64,000 bases of DNA from Burkholderia latens (GTDB lineage Bacteria > Pseudomonadota > Gammaproteobacteria > Burkholderiales > Burkholderiaceae): NCBI RefSeq assembly GCF_001718795.1, contig NZ_CP013438.1:992001-1056000 (forward strand), written 5' to 3'. The notes beneath the pieces were generated by a model. The model was not told the origin of the DNA, ran no database searches, and saw nothing but the letters and a program-made list of their open reading frames with translations. How positions within the stretch are numbered: the first letter of the stretch is position 1; each line of letters starts with the position of its first letter. Both the position numbers and the translations under genes were made by a program. Positions 44,225 through 53,550 of this stretch are shown here, one piece after another.

Positions 44225-45187
44225 ATGCACCGAATCGGCTTTCTGATCAGCGACGGGTTCCAGATCATGGCGCTCGCCGCGCAATCCGTGTTCGAGTACG
44301 CGAACCTGACTGCGGGCCAACCGTTCTACGCGATGAGCAACTATTCCGTCGACGGCGGCGACGTACGGTCGTCTCTCGGCTTGCCGGTCGCCACGCGTGC
44401 GCTGCGCGGTCGGCGCATCGACGTCGATACCTGGATCGTCGCGGGCGTCAACGATCCGCTCGCATCGCCGGCGCCGGCCGACGTCGTCGCGTTCCTGCGC
44501 CGCACGAACGCGCGTGCGCGGCGCATCGCCGGCATCTGCACGGGCGCGTTCGTGCTTGCGCAGGCGGGGCTGCTCGCGCAGCGGCGCGCGACCACGCACT
44601 GGGCGTACGGCCGCGACCTGCAAAAGCAATTTCCGGACATTCGCGTGGAGGAGGACCGGATCTACATCGTCGACGGTCCGGTCTGGACCTCGGCCGGGAT
44701 GACGGCCGGCCTCGACCTCGCGCTCGCGATGGTGGAAAAGGATCTCGGCGCGGACGTCGCGCGCGCGGTCGCACGCAAGCTGGTGATGCACCAGCGCCGT
44801 GCGGGCGGGCAGTCGCAGCATTCGGAGATGCTGGATCTTGCGCCGAAATCGGACCGGATCCAGGACGCGCTGAACTATGCGCGGCGAAACCTGGGCCGTG
44901 CGCTGACCGTCGACGAGCTGGCTGGCGCGGTCCACCTGAGCCCGCGCCAGTTCAGCCGCGTGTTCACGCTCGAGACGGGACAGTCGCCGGCGAAGGCGAT
45001 CGAGCGGCTGCGGCTCGAAGCCGCGCGGCTGATGATCGAGCAGAGCCGGCATCCGCTCGACGTGATCGCGAAGGAAAACGGCTTTCGCGACCGGCGCCAC
45101 CTGCGCGACGCGTTCGTGCGCGGTTTCGGCGTGCCGCCGCAGGCGGTGCGGCGCGAAGCGCGTGCGGATGCACGGGAAACGGGCTGA
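44225..45187 (+). CDS. GlxA-type transcriptional regulator (DJ-1-like domain plus AraC HTH)
   Basis: 320 residues. The N-terminal glutamine-amidotransferase-like (DJ-1/PfpI) sensor (~1-185) has RRIAGICTGAFVLAQAG at the nucleophile elbow. The C-terminal AraC double HTH (~215-310) includes TVDELAGAVHLSPRQFSRVFTLETGQSPAKAIERLRLEAA and VIAKENGFRDRRHLRDAFVRGFGVPPQAVR. Regulators of this GlxA/CdhR class respond to quaternary amines, amino acids or aldehydes. Adjacent and divergent to the SDR gene. Confidence 0.92.
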   Translation: MHRIGFLISDGFQIMALAAQSVFEYANLTAGQPFYAMSNYSVDGGDVRSSLGLPVATRALRGRRIDVDTWIVAGVNDPLASPAPADVVAFLRRTNARARRIAGICTGAFVLAQAGLLAQRRATTHWAYGRDLQKQFPDIRVEEDRIYIVDGPVWTSAGMTAGLDLALAMVEKDLGADVARAVARKLVMHQRRAGGQSQHSEMLDLAPKSDRIQDALNYARRNLGRALTVDELAGAVHLSPRQFSRVFTLETGQSPAKAIERLRLEAARLMIEQSRHPLDVIAKENGFRDRRHLRDAFVRGFGVPPQAVRREARADARETG

Positions 45188-45265
45188 TACGGGCGGCGCG
45201 ACGCGCGCCGGCGCGCGCCGCGAAAATCGCGCAGAATGCGTCGACATGCCTGACCAGGAGCGACG

Positions 45266-46414
45266 ATGCAGCCCGAGCCGTTCGACATTGCGATATCCGA
45301 TCACGCGCTGGACGACCTGCGGCGTCGCCTGCGCGACGTGCGCTCGCCGCGCCTGACACCCGCCGAGCCGTGGCAGCAGGGCATCGACGGCGCGTGGCTG
45401 CGCGAGCTGACCGCATATTGGGCAGAGCGCTTCGACTGGCGCGCGGCCGAGCGCGCATTGAACCGGCTCCCGCAATTCGTCGCGGACACAGGCGGCCAGC
45501 GCGTGCATTTCATCCATCGGCGCGGTACCGGGCGAGCGCCTTATCCGCTCGTGATTACGCATGGCTGGCCGGGGTCCGTGTTCGAATTCGATGCGCTGCT
45601 CGACCGCCTGTGCGACCCGGCGGCGTTTGGCGGCGATCCGGAAGACGCATTCGACGTCGTCGTGCCGTCATTGCCCGGCTTCCTGTTTTCGCCCGCTCCA
45701 GCGGCGTCGGGCATGTCGGCGTTTCAGGTTGCCGACTGCTGGGCCGCGTTGATGTCCGGCCTCGGATATCGGCGCTTCGGCGCGCAAGGCGGGGATCTGG
45801 GCGCGGCCGTGTCGATCGCACTCGGCGCACGACATGCGGACGTGGTGGATGGCGTCCACCTGAACTATCTGCCCGGCAGCTACGAGCCGCCGACGGACGC
45901 GACTTCGCCGCTGACCGACGATGAGCGGGCGTTCGTCGCGCAGCGCGGCGAATGGGCGGCGCTCGAAGGCGGCTATGCGCACGTGCACATGACGAAGCCG
46001 CAGACGCTGGCCGTTGCGCTCAACAATTCGCCGGCCGGGCTGGCCGCATGGATCGCGGAGAAATTCCGCTCATGGAGCGACTGCGACGGCGACGTCGCGC
46101 GGCGCTTTTCGCACGACACGCTGCTGACCGGGATCTCGCTCTACTGGTTCACCGGCTGCATCGGCTCGTCGATGCAGATGTATTGGGAAAACCGTCTGCA
46201 GCCGATGCGCTTCGAGGCCGGGCAACGCGTGACGGCGCCCGTCGCATTCGCGCGCTTCCCGAAGGAAATCAGCCGGCCGCCGCGCACCTGGCTCGAGCGC
46301 GTGTTCGATGTCGTGCAGTGGACCGACATGCCGCGCGGCGGTCATTTCGCGGCGATGGAAGAGCCGGCGCTGCTCGCCGACGACATTCGGCGATTTTTCC
46401 GGCGTTTTCGCTAG
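45266..46414 (+). CDS. Epoxide hydrolase (EHN-domain alpha/beta hydrolase)
   Basis: 382 residues with the N-terminal EHN domain (FDIAISDHALDDLRRRLRDVRSPRLTPAEPWQQG) of microsomal-type epoxide hydrolases, then an alpha/beta-hydrolase fold. HGWPGSVFEF is the oxyanion motif. The nucleophile Asp is in GAQGGDLGAAV, and the catalytic His in MPRGGHFAAMEEP. Expected to open an epoxide to a diol; related bacterial enzymes act on juvenile-hormone-like or aromatic epoxides. Not obviously linked to neighbours. Confidence 0.9.
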   Translation: MQPEPFDIAISDHALDDLRRRLRDVRSPRLTPAEPWQQGIDGAWLRELTAYWAERFDWRAAERALNRLPQFVADTGGQRVHFIHRRGTGRAPYPLVITHGWPGSVFEFDALLDRLCDPAAFGGDPEDAFDVVVPSLPGFLFSPAPAASGMSAFQVADCWAALMSGLGYRRFGAQGGDLGAAVSIALGARHADVVDGVHLNYLPGSYEPPTDATSPLTDDERAFVAQRGEWAALEGGYAHVHMTKPQTLAVALNNSPAGLAAWIAEKFRSWSDCDGDVARRFSHDTLLTGISLYWFTGCIGSSMQMYWENRLQPMRFEAGQRVTAPVAFARFPKEISRPPRTWLERVFDVVQWTDMPRGGHFAAMEEPALLADDIRRFFRRFR

Positions 46415-46530
46415 CGAACGGGATGGCGGCGCAAGTGCGCGACCTGCCCGCACTGCACTGCATTGCGGTCATCCGCACGCCAGCGACAAGCGCCGCAACG
46501 GCGCGCGGTGAGCCGGCGAGGATGCATGGC

Positions 46531-47046
46531 TTATCGCATGTCCCGTTGCTTGTCTTGCCGCGTGACGAACGCCGTCGCGTCGTGCGGCGCCGCGCGTGCG
46601 TGCTTGCGCTGGCGCAGCAGCGCGACGCGGCAATTCTCGCGCGCGGTTTCGCGGCCGTCGTCGTCGAGCAGCACCAGGTCGCCGCGCATCACGTTCAGCG
46701 TGATCACGTCTTCCCCCGGCGCACCGAGCGTCTCCGGCGTATGCACGGAGCCTGCCGGCTCAAGCACCGTCGAGCCGGCCTGCGCGATCCACTCGTACTC
46801 GCGGTAACGCCATGCGCCCTGCAGCGTATGAACGAACACCTCGCCGTCGTGACGGTGGCGCGGCAGCGTGCCGCCGGCCGGCATCTTGAGCAGCGCGGTC
46901 AACGTGTCTTCCGCCGCATTGATATGCAGATACTTGATCGCGAGCCCCGGCAAGTCAGCGCTCATCGGCAGCCACGGCAGCGCGTCGCCGGGCAGGCAAG
47001 AGATCGGCGGCAGGTCGGTGGGTAGCGGGGCGGACGGCTGCGTCAT
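46531..47046 (-). CDS. Cupin protein, 2,4'-dihydroxyacetophenone dioxygenase-like
   Basis: 171-residue cupin of the DAD/ChrR-like type. LPRHRHDGEVFVHTLQGAWRYREYEW supplies two His and a Glu metal ligand, and VLEPAGSVHTPETLG the second-motif His. Family members are Fe-dependent C-C cleaving dioxygenases or anti-sigma-like cupins, so the reaction is not certain. ATG 47046 is chosen; the upstream frame is low-quality. It follows the LysR gene on the same strand by 181 bp. Confidence 0.82.
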   Translation of the reverse strand: MTQPSAPLPTDLPPISCLPGDALPWLPMSADLPGLAIKYLHINAAEDTLTALLKMPAGGTLPRHRHDGEVFVHTLQGAWRYREYEWIAQAGSTVLEPAGSVHTPETLGAPGEDVITLNVMRGDLVLLDDDGRETARENCRVALLRQRKHARAAPHDATAFVTRQDKQRDMR

Positions 47047-47227
47047 GGCGAAAGGCGAAGCGGAAAACGGGAAGCGCGCATTATCGCAGACGGAAATCGG
47101 CCGGCGGGGAGCGGCGCGGCGCCGGGGTTCGCGGCCGCATCGGCCGCCGTCTGTTTCGTGATGCAAGGCGGATGCCGCCCCAGCCGCAACCCGCAGACGG
47201 CGGCCGCGCAGCCCGAGCCGGACCGCT

Positions 47228-48193
47228 CTAGGCGTCGCCGCCATTGCCGCCCGGCCGCACCACCGAATGCGCGGCCTCCAGGCACGACTGGAACAGCAGC
47301 GCCGCGCGCGACGGTCGCGGCGAGCGCCGCAGCAGGCTCACGAACCGGCACCGGTAATTGAACCGGTGCGGCGCGATCGGCTGCATCAACCCCTTGTTTT
47401 CGAAACTTTCCGCGTAATGGTCGGGCAGGAAGCCGAGATAGCGGCCCGAGAGAATCAGCGTCGCGATCGATTCCTGGTCGGACGCCGTCGCGCTGCGCGT
47501 GAGCTTCGCACGATGGCTGAGCTCCATGTTCGGCGAGTGGAAGCCGAGGCCGGCGAATGCGTGGTTGCGGATCGTCGTCCACGTGAGCTTTCCGTGCGGC
47601 GCGTCGAACAGCGGATGCTGGCGGCCGCAGTACAGCAGCATCCGCTCGTCGAACAGTTCCGAATATACGAGGCTGCCCGAGTTGCGGTGCGCGGGAATGA
47701 TTCCGACCTGATAGCTGCCGTCGATGATCCCGCGCTCGACTTCGTTGATCGACGCGACGTGCAGGTTCAGCGCGACGTCGGGCGCCTCGTCCGCGAACTG
47801 GCGGATCGCGTCGCCAAGCCGCGCGTTCGGGTTGGTGGCCGTCTTGTCGAACACCGCGACGTGCAGTTCTCCGCCCATCTTGTCGTGAATGCCGTCGATC
47901 CTGCTGCGAAATGCCTCCATCGAGGCCAGCAGCCGCAGGGTTTCCTCGTAGACGGTCTGTCCCTCGGCGGTCAGCGTGAAACCCGCGCGGCCGCGGCGGC
48001 ACAGCACCAGGCCCAGACGCGTTTCCAGATCCTTCACGTGCCGGCTGATCGTCGAGATGCCGATATTCAGCTCGAGCTCGGCCGCCGCCATCCCGCCGCA
48101 TTGAACGACGCCCTTGAAGACGCGCAGCAGCCGCAGATCCATGTCGCTGAGCTGCCCCAGCAGCGCGCGGCTCTTCGGTTTCTTTGCTTGCAT
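47228..48193 (-). CDS. LysR family transcriptional regulator
   Basis: 321 residues. N-terminal HTH (LRLLRVFKGVVQCGGMAAAELELNIGISTISRHVKDLETRLGLVLCRRGRAG) and a LysR effector domain (~110-300). The start region is uncertain (48193, or 48211 six codons earlier), with no clear ribosome site. It is divergent from the omega-amino acid transaminase/mmsA genes across 105 bp, the usual geometry for a LysR activator of beta-alanine-type catabolism. Confidence 0.9.
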   Translation of the reverse strand: MQAKKPKSRALLGQLSDMDLRLLRVFKGVVQCGGMAAAELELNIGISTISRHVKDLETRLGLVLCRRGRAGFTLTAEGQTVYEETLRLLASMEAFRSRIDGIHDKMGGELHVAVFDKTATNPNARLGDAIRQFADEAPDVALNLHVASINEVERGIIDGSYQVGIIPAHRNSGSLVYSELFDERMLLYCGRQHPLFDAPHGKLTWTTIRNHAFAGLGFHSPNMELSHRAKLTRSATASDQESIATLILSGRYLGFLPDHYAESFENKGLMQPIAPHRFNYRCRFVSLLRRSPRPSRAALLFQSCLEAAHSVVRPGGNGGDA

Positions 48194-48298
48194 AGTTGCG
48201 CAAGTAAACATTGATATTGCGATATTCAAAAGACTAATTGGCGTACCGACAATGCGCAAGATCAATACAGGAAGGAGGGGCGCGCGGCGCCGACCGAC

Positions 48299-49657
48299 AT
48301 GACCGATACGACTATCGCCAAGCAACAGGAAGAGACAAACCTCCGCACCGACGCCGCGTGGCTGGACGCCCACTGGATGCCGTTCACCGCAAACCGCCAG
48401 TTCAAGTCCGACCCGCGCATGATCGTGTCGGCCAAGGACGCGTATTACACGGACGCCGAAGGCCGCAAGATCTTCGACGGACTGTCGGGCCTGTGGTGCA
48501 CGGGCCTCGGCCACGGCCGCGCGGAAATCACGGAAGCCGTGAGCCGCCAGATCGCGCAACTCGATTACGCGCCGGCGTTCCAGTTCGGCCATCCGAAGTC
48601 GTTCGAGCTCGCGAACAAGATCAAGGAACTGACGCCCGCCGGCCTCGACTACGTGTTCTTCACCGGCTCGGGCTCGGAAGCGGCCGACACGTCGCTGAAG
48701 ATGGCCCGCGCTTACTGGCGGGCGAAGGGCAAGGGCACGAAGACGCGCCTGATCGGCCGCGAGAAGGGCTATCACGGCGTGAACTTCGGCGGCATCTCGG
48801 TCGGCGGCATCGGCGCGAACCGCAAGCTGTTCGGTCAGGGCGTGGAAGCCGATTTCCTGCCGCATACGCAGCTTGCCGAAAACCGGTTCTCGCGCGGGAT
48901 GCCGGACAACGGCGCCGAGCTGGCCGACCGCCTGCTCGACCTGATCACGCTGCACGACGCATCGAACATCGCGGCTGTGATCGTCGAGCCGTTCTCCGGC
49001 TCGGCAGGCGTGGTCATCCCGCCGAAGGGCTATCTGAAGCGACTGCGCGACATCTGTACCGCGCACGACATCCTGCTGATCTTCGACGAAGTCATCACGG
49101 GCTTCGGCCGAGCCGGCGCAATGACGGGCGCCGCCGCATTCGGCGTGACGCCGGACATCATGAACTTCGCGAAACAGGTCACGAACGGCGCGCAGCCGCT
49201 CGGCGGCGTGGTCGCGACGAAGGAAATCTACGACACGTTCATGGCCGCGGGCGGCCCCGAGTACATGCTCGAGTTTCCGCACGGCTACACGTACTCGGCG
49301 CATCCGGTCGCCTGCGCGGCGGGCATCGCGGCGCTCGACCTGCTCGTGAAGGAAGACGCGGTGGCCCGCGTGCGCGATCTCGCGCCGCATTTCGAGGCAG
49401 CGGTGCATGGGCTGAAGGGCCAGCGCCACATCGCGGACATCCGCAACTACGGGCTGGCGGCCGGCCTGACGATCGCCGCGTTGCCGGGCGAGCCGGCACG
49501 GCGCCCGTACGAGATCGCGATGCGCTGCTGGGCGAAGGGCTTCTACGTGCGCTACGGCGGCGACACGATCCAGCTCGCGCCGCCGTTCATCGCCGAGAAG
49601 CGCGAGATCGACAATCTCGTGAATGCGCTGTCCGATGCGCTGAATGAAGTGGACTGA
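48299..49657 (+). CDS. bauA: Omega-amino acid--pyruvate (beta-alanine) aminotransferase
   Basis: 452-residue class III PLP transaminase converting beta-alanine (and other omega-amino acids) plus pyruvate to malonate semialdehyde plus alanine. It follows the Pseudomonas omega-amino acid transaminase closely: AHWMPFTANRQF start, YHGVNFGGISVGG, LIFDEVITGFGR with the PLP Asp, Lys292 in FAKQVTNGAQPLGG, and FPHGYTYSAHPVACAAG. Immediately followed by mmsA, which uses the product. Gene symbol by analogy to P. aeruginosa bauA. Confidence 0.92.
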   Translation: MTDTTIAKQQEETNLRTDAAWLDAHWMPFTANRQFKSDPRMIVSAKDAYYTDAEGRKIFDGLSGLWCTGLGHGRAEITEAVSRQIAQLDYAPAFQFGHPKSFELANKIKELTPAGLDYVFFTGSGSEAADTSLKMARAYWRAKGKGTKTRLIGREKGYHGVNFGGISVGGIGANRKLFGQGVEADFLPHTQLAENRFSRGMPDNGAELADRLLDLITLHDASNIAAVIVEPFSGSAGVVIPPKGYLKRLRDICTAHDILLIFDEVITGFGRAGAMTGAAAFGVTPDIMNFAKQVTNGAQPLGGVVATKEIYDTFMAAGGPEYMLEFPHGYTYSAHPVACAAGIAALDLLVKEDAVARVRDLAPHFEAAVHGLKGQRHIADIRNYGLAAGLTIAALPGEPARRPYEIAMRCWAKGFYVRYGGDTIQLAPPFIAEKREIDNLVNALSDALNEVD

Positions 49658-49706
49658 GCCGCGCCCCGTTTCCAGCGACAACCGAATTCACGACTGAGCC
49701 AGATAC

Positions 49707-51224
49707 ATGAAACACGACAGCAACGTTACTTCCACCATCGGCCACCTGATCGACGGCAAGCGCGTCGACGGCGGCAGTCGCGTCCAGCCGGTGTTCGATC
49801 CGGCGACGGGCGAATCGGGCAAGAGCGTCGCGCTCGCCGACAAGCTGACCGTCGAGGCCGCGATCGCGTCGGCGCAGGCCGCATTCCCTGCATGGCGCAA
49901 TACACCGCCGCTGAAGCGTGCACGCGTGATGAGCCGCTTCAAGACGCTGCTCGAAGAGCACGCGGACGAGCTGTGCGCGCTGATCACCGCCGAGCACGGC
50001 AAGGTGCTGGCCGATGCGATGGGCGAGCTGCAGCGCGGGATCGAGAACGTCGAATACGCGACGTACGTGCCGGAGCTGCTGAAGGGCGAGCACAGCAAGA
50101 ACGTCGGCCCCGCGATCGATTCGTGGAGCGAATTCCAGGCGCTCGGCGTCGCAGCCGGCATCACGCCGTTCAACTTCCCGGTGATGGTGCCGCTGTGGAT
50201 GTGGCCGATGGCCGTCGCCTGCGGCAACACGTTCGTGCTGAAGCCGTCCGAGCGCACGCCGTCGTCGACGCTGCGCATGGCCGAACTCGCGCTCGAGGCC
50301 GGCTTGCCGCCAGGCGTGCTGAACGTCGTGAACGGCGACAAGGAAGCGGTCGACACGATCCTCGCCGACCCGCGCGTGAAGGCCGTGAGCTTCGTCGGCT
50401 CGACGCCGATCGCCGAATATATCTACGCGACGGGCTGCGCGCACGGCAAGCGCGTGCAGGCGCTCGGCGGCGCGAAGAACTTCGCGGTCGTGATGCCCGA
50501 CGCCGACATCGGCAACGCGGTGAACGCGTTGATGGGCGCCGCGTACGGCTCTTGCGGCGAGCGCTGCATGGCGATCCCATTGGTCGTCGCGATCGGCGAC
50601 GAAACGGGCGACCAGGTCGTCGCCGGGCTGAAGGCCGAGATCGAGAAGATGAAGGTCGGGCCGGGCAACGGTGCGGGCGTCGACATGGGGCCGCTCGTCA
50701 CGAAGCAGCATTTCGACAAGGTGACGGGGTTCGTCGACGCGGGCGTGGCGGCGGGCGCGACGCTCGTGGTCGACGGCCGCGGCGTGAAGGTCGACGGCCA
50801 CGACGGCGGCTATTACCTCGGCCCGTGCCTGTTCGACAACGTGAAGCCGGGCATGCCGATCTATCAGCACGAGATTTTCGGGCCGGTGCTCGGCGTGATC
50901 CGCCTGAAGTCGCTCGACGACGCGATGGCGCTGATCGACGCGCACGAATACGGGAACGGCACGTGCCTGTTCACGCGCGACGGCGAAGCGGCGCGCTATT
51001 TCAGCGACAACATCCAGATCGGCATGGTCGGCATCAACGTGCCGTTGCCGGTGCCGGTCGCGTATCACTCGTTCGGCGGCTGGAAGCGCTCGCTGTTCGG
51101 CGACCTGCACGCGTACGGCCCGGATGCGGTGCGCTTCTACACGAAGCGAAAGACGATCACGCAACGCTGGCCGTCGGCCGGCGTGCGCGAAGGCGCGGTG
51201 TTCAGCTTCCCGTCGAACCGTTGA
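49707..51224 (+). CDS. mmsA: CoA-acylating methylmalonate/malonate-semialdehyde dehydrogenase
   Basis: 505-residue ALDH-superfamily enzyme. It oxidatively decarboxylates malonate semialdehyde (from beta-alanine) or methylmalonate semialdehyde (valine, thymine routes) to acetyl- or propionyl-CoA. FNFPVMVPLWMWPMA, catalytic Cys287 in GSCGERCMAI, and ALGGAKNFAVVMPDAD are diagnostic: the general-base Glu of other ALDHs is absent here, as in MmsA. It follows bauA by 49 bp and ends before a strong terminator. In P. aeruginosa the equivalent pair is bauA/bauC. Confidence 0.94.
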   Translation: MKHDSNVTSTIGHLIDGKRVDGGSRVQPVFDPATGESGKSVALADKLTVEAAIASAQAAFPAWRNTPPLKRARVMSRFKTLLEEHADELCALITAEHGKVLADAMGELQRGIENVEYATYVPELLKGEHSKNVGPAIDSWSEFQALGVAAGITPFNFPVMVPLWMWPMAVACGNTFVLKPSERTPSSTLRMAELALEAGLPPGVLNVVNGDKEAVDTILADPRVKAVSFVGSTPIAEYIYATGCAHGKRVQALGGAKNFAVVMPDADIGNAVNALMGAAYGSCGERCMAIPLVVAIGDETGDQVVAGLKAEIEKMKVGPGNGAGVDMGPLVTKQHFDKVTGFVDAGVAAGATLVVDGRGVKVDGHDGGYYLGPCLFDNVKPGMPIYQHEIFGPVLGVIRLKSLDDAMALIDAHEYGNGTCLFTRDGEAARYFSDNIQIGMVGINVPLPVPVAYHSFGGWKRSLFGDLHAYGPDAVRFYTKRKTITQRWPSAGVREGAVFSFPSNR

Positions 51225-51277
51225 TGCGCGGCCGGCAGGTTGGCGCGACGCGCGCCAGCCTGCACGAACGCCGCAGG

Positions 51278-51304
51278 CCCGCTCCGGCCGGAGCGGGTTT
51301 TTTT
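51278..51304 (+). terminator. Rho-independent terminator of bauA-mmsA
   Basis: Perfect 8-bp stem CCCGCTCC / GGAGCGGG with a GGCC loop followed by seven T, 53 nt after the mmsA stop. Confidence 0.92.
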
Positions 51305-51355
51305 ACGCGCGCGGCGGCTGCGGCGGCGCCCGCGCGGAACGCGCAGAACGAACGT

Positions 51356-51730
51356 CTATGGCGTGACCACGTGCCACACGTTGTTGAAGTTGTCGCCATT
51401 GCGGTCGCCCTGTTTCATGTCCTTCGAGAAGAAATACAGCGGCTTGCCCTTGTATGCCCATTGCGGGCTGCCGTCGTCGCGCTTGACGATCGTGTAAGGG
51501 CCGGCCGGAACGTCCGTCGCGCTGGCCTTGTACGGCGGCCACAGGGTTTCGCATTGGCCCGTGCATGCGCTGGTGCCGGCGTTGGGCTTGTCCTTGTCGA
51601 ACGAATAGACGGTCATCCCGTTCGCGGCGACGAGCAGGCCGTTTTCGGCTTTCGTGATCGAGCCTTGAGCCGAGGCCGAAACCGACGCCATGGCGAGCAC
51701 GGCGGAACTGACGAGCAGCGCGGCTTTCAT
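51356..51730 (-). CDS. Secreted repeat protein with YxFxxD motif (Lipoprotein_15/COG4315)
   Basis: 124 residues: a signal peptide (~1-21, ends ASAQ) then two copies of the family repeat, ANGMTVYSFDKDKPNAGTSACTGQCETLWPPY and YKGKPLYFFSKDMKQGDRNGDNFNNVWHVV. The Y-x4-D elements and the Cys pair (TSACTGQCE) are conserved. Periplasmic, function unknown. AGGAGG ribosome site before ATG 51730. Confidence 0.9.
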   Translation of the reverse strand: MKAALLVSSAVLAMASVSASAQGSITKAENGLLVAANGMTVYSFDKDKPNAGTSACTGQCETLWPPYKASATDVPAGPYTIVKRDDGSPQWAYKGKPLYFFSKDMKQGDRNGDNFNNVWHVVTP

Positions 51731-52218
51731 GGGACCTCCTGATAGTCCGGTTGGCGGCGCGATTGCATGCACGGCCGGGCGTGCGCGATCGCGTGGAATG
51801 GTGCCGGAACGCGGCGCCGTGGCCGCCGGTGCGAGCGACGTGAAGTCGGGTGGCGGCGCAACGGCCCCGCTTCTTTCACCATAGGCGGTTTTTGGCAGCG
51901 CCGCGAGCCGAACCGGGGGCGTATCGCCCGATCCGTATGTCCGATGCAACGCAGGCGTGCGTCTCTGCGAAGCCGCGTGCGAGATCCGGCCCCGACTTGC
52001 ACGAACCGCCACATGCGTGCCGCGCGGCGTCGGTGTCGCCAACGCCCGGCGAGCGACACGAAGGGCAACGAACTCGAATGGCGGCGCGAAGCGCGTCGGC
52101 CGGCATGCCGGCACGATACGTGCACGTGCAATGACGGGCCGGCGGCGCGGCACGTGGATTGCTTGCGATGTGGCGAGCGGCGGGTCGTACGCGCCGCTAC
52201 TTCGCGGAGGTAACGACG
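51731..52218. other. Divergent intergenic region, 488 bp
   Basis: No convincing gene; short open frames on either strand have unusual composition. It contains a perfect 14-bp palindrome GCCGGCATGCCGGC (52099-52112) followed by TGCACGTGCA-type dyads (~52120-52130), which may be regulatory for the SnoaL-like gene downstream. Confidence 0.35.
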
Positions 52219-52596
52219 ATGCCAGACGATCCCGGGGACGTCGCGCGTGCGAGCTATCGTGCGTACGTCGACAAGGACCGCGACGCGATCGAAGCGCTGA
52301 TCGCGCCGGACTTTCATTTCACGAGCCCGCTCGACAACCGGCTCGACCGCGATGCGTATCTGGCGCGCTGCTGGCCGAACAGCACGATGCTCGCCGGCTT
52401 CGAATTCGTCGACGTCGCGGTGCAGGGCGAATACGTGTTCGTCGTCTACGAAGCCGCGACGACCGCCGGCCGGCGTTTCCGAAACGCCGAACGCCTGCGC
52501 GTGTGCGACGGGCGGATCGTCGAGGCCGAAGTGTATTTCGGCTGGTACGTGCCGCACCAGGCGCCCGATGGCGGCTTCATCGAACCGGCGCGCTGA
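52219..52596 (+). CDS. SnoaL-like/NTF2-fold protein
   Basis: 125-residue NTF2-like domain: N-terminal helices (YRAYVDKDRDAIEALIAPDFHFTSPLDNRLDR) followed by the conical sheet including FEFVDVAVQGEYVFVVYEA and RIVEAEVYFGWYVP. The family covers small-molecule isomerases and binding proteins with no fixed function. Ribosome site GGAGG; convergent with the LuxR gene. Confidence 0.88.
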   Translation: MPDDPGDVARASYRAYVDKDRDAIEALIAPDFHFTSPLDNRLDRDAYLARCWPNSTMLAGFEFVDVAVQGEYVFVVYEAATTAGRRFRNAERLRVCDGRIVEAEVYFGWYVPHQAPDGGFIEPAR

Positions 52597-52620
52597 CGAC
52601 GCGCGCCGGCATTGCAGCGC

Positions 52621-53421
52621 CTATCCGGCAGCATCGTCGCCGAGTGCCCGAATGAATCGCGAGAACAGCTCCGGCTGCGACGAGATCCCGAGCTTCGCGT
52701 AAAGATGCCGCCGGTGCACCTTCACCGTTTCCGGTGAAATCGCGAGCCGCTCGGCGATCGCTTTCGACGAATTGCCGCGCAGCACCATTCTCGCGATCGC
52801 CATTTCGCGATCGGTCAGCACACCCGCGCCGAAGCGCGCGAGCGCCTGCTCGACGCGCACACCGAGATCGTCGTCGGGCGTCGCGCGCGCGGCGTCGCCG
52901 ATCAGCCGCCAGTGCTGGCGCATCGCGGCGAGCACCCACGGCATCGCCGCCGTGAGCTTGCCGAGCGGCTCGACGTCGAAGCGCGTGGCTGCGCCGAGCG
53001 ATAGCGACAGCAGCAGGTCCGGAGTCGGGCGCAGCAGGATCTGGATTTCGTCGTCGCCGACCGCATCGCGGAAATAGCTCAGGAAATACTCGCTCTGCCG
53101 GAACAGGTCCGGCGCGACTTCCTCGAGCCGGTAGCAGCCGTCGGCGAGCCCGTCGTGCGCGGCCTGCAGGAACGGATCGAGCAGATATAACCCATTGAGG
53201 TAAAGCGGTACCGGCGACGCGCAGTCGGCGCCGCCCGTGTCGTATTCGTCGAGCACGAGCGGCACGCCGTCGCGGCCGATCGCGGTTGCGAGCGCGTTGT
53301 CGAACGGCACCATCTCGTTGAGCAGCAGCACCAGGAAGCGCCAAAAGCGCGGCTGGCCGAGATGATCGATCGCGCGGCCGAGCGCCTGATGCATCGCGAT
53401 TTCGGAGAAGAGTCGATCCAT
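52621..53421 (-). CDS. LuxR-type transcriptional regulator
   Basis: 266 residues with a C-terminal LuxR/GerE HTH (~200-260; VLTDREMAIARMVLRGNSSKAIAERLAISPETVKVHRRHLYAKLGIS). The N-terminal domain (~1-190) is not a recognisable autoinducer-binding or receiver domain. It is divergent from the APC permease/P1 peptidase operon and shares an intergenic region of 129 bp with it, so it is probably its local regulator. Confidence 0.88.
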   Translation of the reverse strand: MDRLFSEIAMHQALGRAIDHLGQPRFWRFLVLLLNEMVPFDNALATAIGRDGVPLVLDEYDTGGADCASPVPLYLNGLYLLDPFLQAAHDGLADGCYRLEEVAPDLFRQSEYFLSYFRDAVGDDEIQILLRPTPDLLLSLSLGAATRFDVEPLGKLTAAMPWVLAAMRQHWRLIGDAARATPDDDLGVRVEQALARFGAGVLTDREMAIARMVLRGNSSKAIAERLAISPETVKVHRRHLYAKLGISSQPELFSRFIRALGDDAAG

Positions 53422-53550
53422 ACCACCACCGGAGGGCGTAACACGAACGGGGAATAGCGGTCCTGAATTTGGCTTCCTAGACTGCCACGCAATGATTCGG
53501 GCCCGAGTATGGGCGTTCAAAAAACGGCAGCAAAGCAACAGGAGAACGAA

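Noticed and set aside
48196..48230. GATATT-GC-GATATT direct repeat between LysR and bauA considered as a defined operator
   Set aside because: It is a short direct repeat, not a clear T-N11-A dyad; possibly relevant but too weak to call.
51850..52134. Small open frame in the 488-bp divergent gap
   Set aside because: No ribosome site, odd composition and no family resemblance.
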